Part shown: positions 59,837 through 64,000 of the stretch, in pieces
Position numbering within the stretch: the stretch's first letter is position 1
Layout: each line of letters starts with the position of its first letter
Assembly (NCBI GenBank): GCA_963780805.1
Contig: CAWADP010000017.1
Coordinates: 19,017-83,016, forward strand
Reading direction: 5' to 3'
DNA: 64,000 nt
Source of the DNA: JASHVB01 sp963780805
Lineage (GTDB): Bacteria; Pseudomonadota; Alphaproteobacteria; Acetobacterales; Acetobacteraceae
Made by a program: the position numbers and the translations under genes
Notes under the pieces: generated by a model
What the model was told of the DNA's origin: nothing
The model's input: the letters and a program-made list of their open reading frames with translations, nothing else
Database searches by the model: none

Positions 59837-60155
59837 GTCGTGCAGATGTAGCTGCGGACCGGAGATTTCTCCAATCGGCGGAGGACGGCGCGGCAGGCGC
59901 CGCGGAACACACATAACCGGACACCCACGACAAGCAGCTCCGCCCGACCGCCTCGTTGCACTGACACGGCAACGCTTTTGTGTTTCGCCTGGGTGGGTTG
60001 GCCTATCCCGGCCGTCGTCGCTAAGGTCTGCCCGCGGCGGCAGTCCAGCCGCCGTCTGCCTGCTGCGGAACGCTGACACTTCGCGGTTACGACCGGATCA
60101 TGCCTCGATCAATGCGTCGATGCCGGTTACCGACCTCCACCGATCGGGTATCCAT
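59837..60155. other. Divergent promoter region of tsaB and hisD
   Basis: No gene is supported in this stretch; it must hold promoters in both directions. No strong operator-like palindrome was noticed. Confidence 0.5.
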
Positions 60156-61722
60156 ATGATCCGCCTGTCCACTTCCGCCCCCGATTTTTCCGACGCCTTC
60201 GCCAACCTGCTCGCCCAGACGCGCGAGACCACCGAAGACGTCGGCCAGGCGGTCGCCGCCATCATCGCCGACATCCGCGCCCGCGGCGACGCCGCCCTGC
60301 TCGAGTACACCGCGCGCTTCGACCGCCTGTCATTGAGCGCCGACCGCCTGCGCATCCCCGCCGGCGAAATCGATTCCGCCGTCGCCGCGGTGCCGCGCGA
60401 ACAAGCCGCCGCGCTCGACCTCGCCGCCACCCGCATCGAGGCCTTCCATCGCGCCCAGCTCCCCGCCGACCTCCGCTTCACCGACGATGCGGGCCTGACG
60501 CTGGGGATGCGCTGGACGCCGCTGGATGCGGTCGGCCTCTATGTGCCGGGCGGCAAGGCGGCGTATCCGTCATCGGTGCTGATGAACGCCGTTCCGGCGC
60601 GCGTTGCCGGCGTAGACCGCATCGCCATGTGCGTCCCGACGCCGGATGGTGTGCTGAACCCGCTGGTCCTGGCGGCCGCGCGCCGCGCCGGCGTGGCGGA
60701 GGTCTACCGTATCGGTGGCGCCCAGGCGGTGGCGGCGCTGGCCTATGGCACCGCCAGCATCGCCCCGGTGGACCGCATCGTCGGCCCGGGCAACGCCTAT
60801 GTCGCCGAGGCCAAGCGGCAGGTGTTCGGCCATGTCGGCATCGACGCCATCGCCGGCCCGTCGGAGGTGGTCATCCTCGCCGACCGCTCCAACGATCCGA
60901 CGCCGAATCGCCCTGGATCTGCTCGCCCAGGCCGAACATGACGAGGCAGCGCAAGCGATCCTGATCACCGACGACACCCGCTTCGCCGACGCGGTGGCCG
61001 AAGCGGTGGCCGCGGCGATCCCCACCCTGCCCCGCGCCGCCATCGCCGGCGCAAGCTGGCGGGCGCATGGCGCGGTGATCGTGGCGCGCGACTGGGCGGA
61101 GGCGGTGGAGCTGGTCAATCGTCTGGCGCCAGAGCACCTGGAACTGATGCTGCCGGACCCGGAGCCGGTGTTTGCCCGGATACGGCACGCCGGAGCGGTA
61201 TTCCTGGGCGGCTGGTGCCCGGAGGCGCTGGGCGACTACGTCGCCGGCCCCAACCACGTGTTGCCCACCGGGCGCACGGCGCGATTCGCCTCCGGCCTGT
61301 CGGTGTTCGATTTCCTGAAGCGCACGACTTTCGTGGCGGCGGACGCGGCGGCGTTGGCGCGGGTCGGTCCCGCCGCCGTGGTGCTCGCCGAGGCCGAAGG
61401 CTTGCAGGCACACGCCCGCAGCGTTGCCGTGCGGCTCGCGGACAGGATGGTGTCGGGCGGAAAAATCGTCGGGCGGAAAAGCGCAGCGCCTGCCGCCGTC
61501 CCCAGGCGCGGCGGAAGGCGCGGCGCCCGCCCTACGTTTTTCCGCCCGACGCATGTTCGGGTGCACTACAGTCGGGCGCACCATAGTCGGGCGCACCACA
61601 GTCGGGCGCACCACAGTCGGGCGCACTACAGGGCGCACCACGGTCGCGTGCTTGACCTCGCCCTCCCCGCCGCTCATCTTCGCCCGAGAATCGACCAAAA
61701 TCAACCCATGAACGAGGTCTGA
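60156..61722 (+). CDS. hisD: Histidinol dehydrogenase (frameshifted, with repeat-derived C-terminal extension)
   Basis: Joined across one frameshift the product has about 521 residues; normal HisD has 430-440. It catalyses the last two steps of histidine synthesis with zinc and NAD. RWTPLDAVGLYVPGGKAAYP, RIGGAQAVAALAYGTASIAP, GPGNAYVAEAKRQVFG and GIDAIAGPSEVVILADRSND are canonical; after the shift, IALDLLAQAEHDEAAQAILI and LGDYVAGPNHVLPTGRTARF follow, ending in LQAHARSVAVRLADRM. At 60900 an extra A breaks NDPRRIALD. Beyond about 61450 the family stop is missing: the frame runs through a palindromic element (61452-61550) and a 15-bp array (His-Ser-Arg-Ala-His units), closing at TGA 61720-61722, which overlaps the infA ATG. 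Start ATG 60156. Confidence 0.85.
61452..61550. repeat. Palindromic element at the 3' end of hisD
   Basis: GTCGGGCGGAAAAA (61452-61465) and TTTTTCCGCCCGAC (61537-61550) are exact complements; the interior GCGCAGCGCCTGCC and GGCGCGGCGCCCG also pair. GGGCGGAAAAGCGCAGCGCC-type sequences are, to my knowledge, common dispersed intergenic repeats in proteobacteria. Here the element has been translated as part of HisD. Confidence 0.8.
61556..61642. repeat. Five to six 15-bp tandem units before infA
   Basis: GTCGGGCGCACCACA and variants start at 61571, 61586, 61601 and 61616, with a diverged copy before and a 12-bp partial copy after. In the hisD frame they encode HHSRA/HYSRA units. Confidence 0.95.
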
Positions 61723-61940
61723 TGTCGAAGGAAGACATGATCGAATTCAGCGGCACGGTGACGGAGCTGCTGCCCAACGCCATGTTCCGCGTGAAGCTCG
61801 ACAACGAACACAGCATCCTGGCGCATACCAGCGGCAAGATGCGCAAGAACCGCATCCGGGTGCTGGCGGGCGACCGGGTGAACGTCGAAATGACGCCCTA
61901 CGACCTGAGCAAAGGGCGCATCACTTTCCGCTTCAAATAG
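61722..61940 (+). CDS. infA: Translation initiation factor IF-1
   Basis: A 72-residue S1-like OB-fold protein that binds the 30S A-site with IF-2 and IF-3. SKEDMIEFSGTVTELLPNAM, VKLDNEHSILAHTSGKMRKN and the closing PYDLSKGRITFRFK are essentially the alphaproteobacterial consensus. The ATG overlaps the present hisD stop (TGATG). Essential gene; frame intact. Confidence 0.97.
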   Translation: MSKEDMIEFSGTVTELLPNAMFRVKLDNEHSILAHTSGKMRKNRIRVLAGDRVNVEMTPYDLSKGRITFRFK

Positions 61941-61951
61941 CCCACGCGGGC

Positions 61952-62527
61952 GTGAGCAGGAGTCCGCTGGTCCTGGCTTCGGCCAGCCCGCGGCGGCTGG
62001 ATCTGCTGGCGCAGATCGGGATCGTGCCGGACCGCATCCTGGCCCCCGAGGTCGACGAAACCCCCGACCGGGACGAACTCCCTCGCGCCTACGTGCAACG
62101 CCTGGCACGCGCCAAGGCGGCGACGGTGAGCGCGTCTGGTTGCCTGGTGCTGGCGGCCGATACCGTGGTGGCCGCCGGGCGCCGTATCCTCCCGAAGGCC
62201 GACACTGAAGCCGACGCGCGCTGCTGCCTCACCCTGCTCTCCGGCCGCCGCCATCGGGTGCTGACCGCGGTCGTTCTGGCCGCGCCCGACCGTCGCCCGT
62301 CCGAGCGCCTGGTCACCAGCATCGTCGCCTTCGCCCGGCTGACGGCGCCGCAGATCGAGGCCTATCTCGCCACCGGCGAATGGCACGGCAAGGCGGGCGG
62401 CTACGCCATCCAGGGGAGCGCGGCGGCCTTCGTCCGCTTCCTCTCCGGCAGCTACTCCAACGTCGTCGGGCTGCCGCTGTTCGAGACGGCGCAGCTTCTG
62501 CGCGGCGCCGACTGGTTGCACCCGTGA
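61952..62527 (+). CDS. maf: Maf-family nucleotide pyrophosphatase
   Basis: A 191-residue house-cleaning enzyme that hydrolyses non-canonical nucleoside triphosphates (dTTP/UTP or m7GTP types). SPLVLASASPRRLDLLAQIG holds the S-x-S-x-R-R substrate loop, DETPDRDELPRAYVQRLARA the conserved Glu-Thr region, VLAADTVVAAGRRILPK the catalytic Asp, and GGYAIQGSAAAFV the Gly-Tyr-x-Ile-Gln-Gly motif. GTG at 61952 is 11 bases after infA. Its stop overlaps the next GTG (GTGA). Confidence 0.93.
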   Translation: MSRSPLVLASASPRRLDLLAQIGIVPDRILAPEVDETPDRDELPRAYVQRLARAKAATVSASGCLVLAADTVVAAGRRILPKADTEADARCCLTLLSGRRHRVLTAVVLAAPDRRPSERLVTSIVAFARLTAPQIEAYLATGEWHGKAGGYAIQGSAAAFVRFLSGSYSNVVGLPLFETAQLLRGADWLHP

Positions 62528-63661
62528 CCGTGCGCGTGCTCTGCGCGTCCAGCCCCGGCGAGGTGCAGGTCGCGGCGGCGCGCGACGACGAGCTGCTGGA
62601 CTACACGATCTGGCGCCCCGGCGCGCCGGACGGCGTCGGCGACCTGCATCGGGGGCGTGTGACGGCGCGCGCACTGGCGCTCGGCGGCGTGTTCGTGGCA
62701 GTGGACGGTGCCGACGGGTTCCTGCCGGATACCGACGGCGGCAAGGGCCGTCACCGAAGGCACCGTGCTGGGCGTACGCGTAACCCGGGCAGCGCAGGGG
62801 GGAAAAGGCCCGCGGCTCAGCGCTCGCCTGTCGCCCGACCAGGCTGCCAGCCTGTCCGGCGATGACGCGGGACCCCGGCCCCAAGGGTTGGTCCGGCGGG
62901 GGCCGGGCGCCGTGGACCGCCTGGCCGCGCATTATCCGGACGCTCCGGTTTGGGTGGACGATCCGGCGTTGGTGGCCCCACTCCGGTCCACCCTCGGCGC
63001 CCGCCTGGCGCTGCGGACCCGGGTGTTCGACGACACCCTGCTCGGCGCGATCGAAGCGCTGGCGCACCCCGAGCATGTGCTGCCGGATGGCGCGCGGCTG
63101 TCGTTCCACCCGACGCCGGCACTGGTGGCGATCGACGCGGATACCGGCACCGCCGCCGGAAGCCATATGGCGGTGAACCGCGCGCTGCTGCCGGCCCTGG
63201 CGCGGCAGATCCGGCTGCGCAACCTGTCGGGCGCTATCCTGGTGGATCTGGCCGGGCTGCCGGTGCGGCGGCGCGCTGCGTTGGGGCCGGCGCTGGCCGA
63301 GGCGCTGGCGGAGGACCCGGCGCGCCCTCGATTGCTCGGGTTCACCGCGCTGGGGCTGGCGGAGATCGTGCGTCCCCGGGTGCATCCGCCGCTGCACGAG
63401 TTGCTCGCCGGCCCACATGCCGCAGGGTTGGCGGCGCTGCGGGCGGTGGCCGCCGCGGTGGCCGCCGCGCCCGGCCGGATGCCGGCATTGCGCGCCTCCC
63501 CCGGCGTGGCGCGCGCGCTGGAGCAGGACACGGCGGCGCTTGCGGACCTTGCACGGCGGACGGGGCGCAGCTTGATCCTGCGCAGCGATCCGTCCCTGCC
63601 GGGGAGTCAATGGATGATGGAAACGCGGATGATGGAACCGCGGATGATGGAGCCGCCATGA
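62524..63661 (+). CDS. rng: Short-form ribonuclease E/G family protein (frameshifted)
   Basis: Joined across one frameshift the product has about 378 residues, shorter than E. coli RNase G (489). ELLDYTIWRPGAPDGVGDLH, VTARALALGGVFVAVDGADG and FLPD are the S1-like start; then KAVTEGTVLGVRVTRAAQGG, ALVAIDADTGTAAGSHMAVN (metal-binding Asp residues) and IRLRNLSGAILVDLAG are the catalytic domain, followed by LGFTALGLAEIVRPRVHPPL. At 62745-62747 GGG should probably be GG. GTG start at 62524 overlaps maf. The C-terminus runs into three 15-bp units (MMETR, MMEPR, MMEPP) and the stop overlaps the yacG ATG. Processes rRNA or mRNA. Confidence 0.8.
63614..63658. repeat. Three 15-bp units at the rng/yacG junction
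   Basis: ATGATGGAAACGCGG, ATGATGGAACCGCGG and ATGATGGAGCCGCCA follow each other; the last base is the A of the yacG start codon. Confidence 0.9.
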
Positions 63662-63900
63662 GTGGCCGCGTGCCTTCCGCCGTGCCGGTTTCCTCCCGTC
63701 GGACAGGCCGCGCGCGCTGCCCGGTGTGCGGGAAGCCCGCGGATGCGGCGACGCGGCCGTTTTGCAGCGTGCGCTGCGCCGATGTGGACCTGGGCCGCTG
63801 GCTGACCGGACAGTACCGGATTCCAAGCCGACCCACCGACGAGGAGGAAGAACCTTCGCTGCCGCGCGAACCGGAATCGCCGGACCCGGACGCCGCTTGA
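63658..63900 (+). CDS. yacG: DNA gyrase inhibitor YacG
   Basis: An 80-residue zinc protein. CPVCGKPADAATRPFCSVRC supplies the four zinc ligands (C-x2-C and C-x3-C), then ADVDLGRWLTGQYRIPSRP is the gyrase-binding part, with an acidic tail. YacG binds GyrB and blocks DNA binding. The ATG overlaps the rng stop (ATGA). This is the usual infA-maf-rng-yacG order of alphaproteobacteria. Confidence 0.9.
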   Translation: MSGRVPSAVPVSSRRTGRARCPVCGKPADAATRPFCSVRCADVDLGRWLTGQYRIPSRPTDEEEEPSLPREPESPDPDAA

Positions 63901-63951
63901 TCGGGGGGCGGGCATCCTGTATGGCACCGGGCCTTGCAACGGCTGCCCTGT

Positions 63952-64000
63952 GCCCAGGTAGCTCAGTTGGTAGAGCATGCGACTGAAAATCGCAGTGTCG
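63952..64000 (+). tRNA. tRNA-Phe (GAA), 3' part outside the window
   Basis: The sequence starts GCCCAGGTAGCTCAGTTGGT and continues through a D arm, an anticodon stem TGCGA/TCGCA and loop CTGAAAA with anticodon GAA at 63985-63987. The window ends in the variable/T-arm region. tRNA-Phe downstream of yacG is a conserved alphaproteobacterial arrangement. Confidence 0.95.

Noticed and set aside
59837..60079. An N-terminal extension of TsaB of 81 residues
   Set aside because: The extension is Arg/Pro-rich without homology; the family begins at the ATG at 59836.

Overview
The window is a high-GC, gene-dense bacterial chromosome segment, most probably from an alphaproteobacterium and by overall flavour an Acetobacteraceae/Rhodospirillales member. 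The best lineage evidence is two conserved gene blocks: TPR protein - BamB-like beta-propeller - der (17.2-20.7 kb) and hisD - infA - maf - RNase E/G - yacG - tRNA-Phe (60.2-64.0 kb), plus the end of minE at the left edge. No rRNA, CRISPR array, complete insertion sequence or phage module was seen.

Layout: 0-3.7 kb minE end, a decayed sugar transporter, a TAXI-type solute receptor and a secreted Sel1-repeat protein. 3.7-9.4 kb GFA-family protein, succinate-semialdehyde dehydrogenase, a BrnT/BrnA toxin-antitoxin pair, a GNAT acetyltransferase, a flavin-dependent oxidoreductase and an SDR. 9.6-14 kb a perfect FNR-like box, a small membrane protein, a Crp/Fnr regulator, a universal stress protein and a ClC channel. 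14-17 kb is decayed (SnoaL and GlcG relics, a DJ-1/PfpI protein). 17.1-20.7 kb is the outer-membrane-assembly/ribosome GTPase block. 20.9-26.9 kb is the most unusual locus: two PqqD-like/heme-oxygenase-fold (HDO) fusion proteins, a class III aminotransferase, a 58-residue peptide with a strong ribosome binding site, and a B12-type radical SAM protein, all on one strand. I read it as a candidate peptide-modifying (RiPP-like) pathway of no type I can name.

27-46 kb holds metabolic genes (TcuA-like flavoprotein, YciI, HpcH/HpaI aldolase, lspA, MmgE/PrpD, dipeptidase, SthA, DAO-family oxidase, MFS, hydrolase-methyltransferase fusion, spermidine-synthase-like protein, aspartate dehydrogenase, two SDRs). 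47.1-49.0 kb is a run of five small orphan genes on the minus strand, one with a possible PD-(D/E)XK core. 49.6-55.1 kb is a TetR-controlled RND efflux operon. 55.7-64 kb is housekeeping: phosphatase, SYLF protein, MBL hydrolase, rimI-tsaB, then hisD to tRNA-Phe.

Two window-wide patterns matter when using this annotation. (1) Seven genes (HDO-1, tcuA, mmgE/prpD, an SDR, the MBL hydrolase, hisD, RNase E/G) are each split by one frameshift, and all seven spans have length 3n+1. Such one-sided insertions, even in housekeeping genes, suggest extra bases in the sequence rather than real pseudogenes. (2) Short tandem duplications of about 12-18 bp occur at some eighteen places, often exactly at gene ends, where they are translated as repetitive tails (BamB-like N-terminus, TsaB C-terminus/RimI N-terminus, HisD C-terminus, RNase E/G C-terminus) or form spacers (RND permease - fusion protein). 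Several large palindromic intergenic elements of at least four sequence types are also present.
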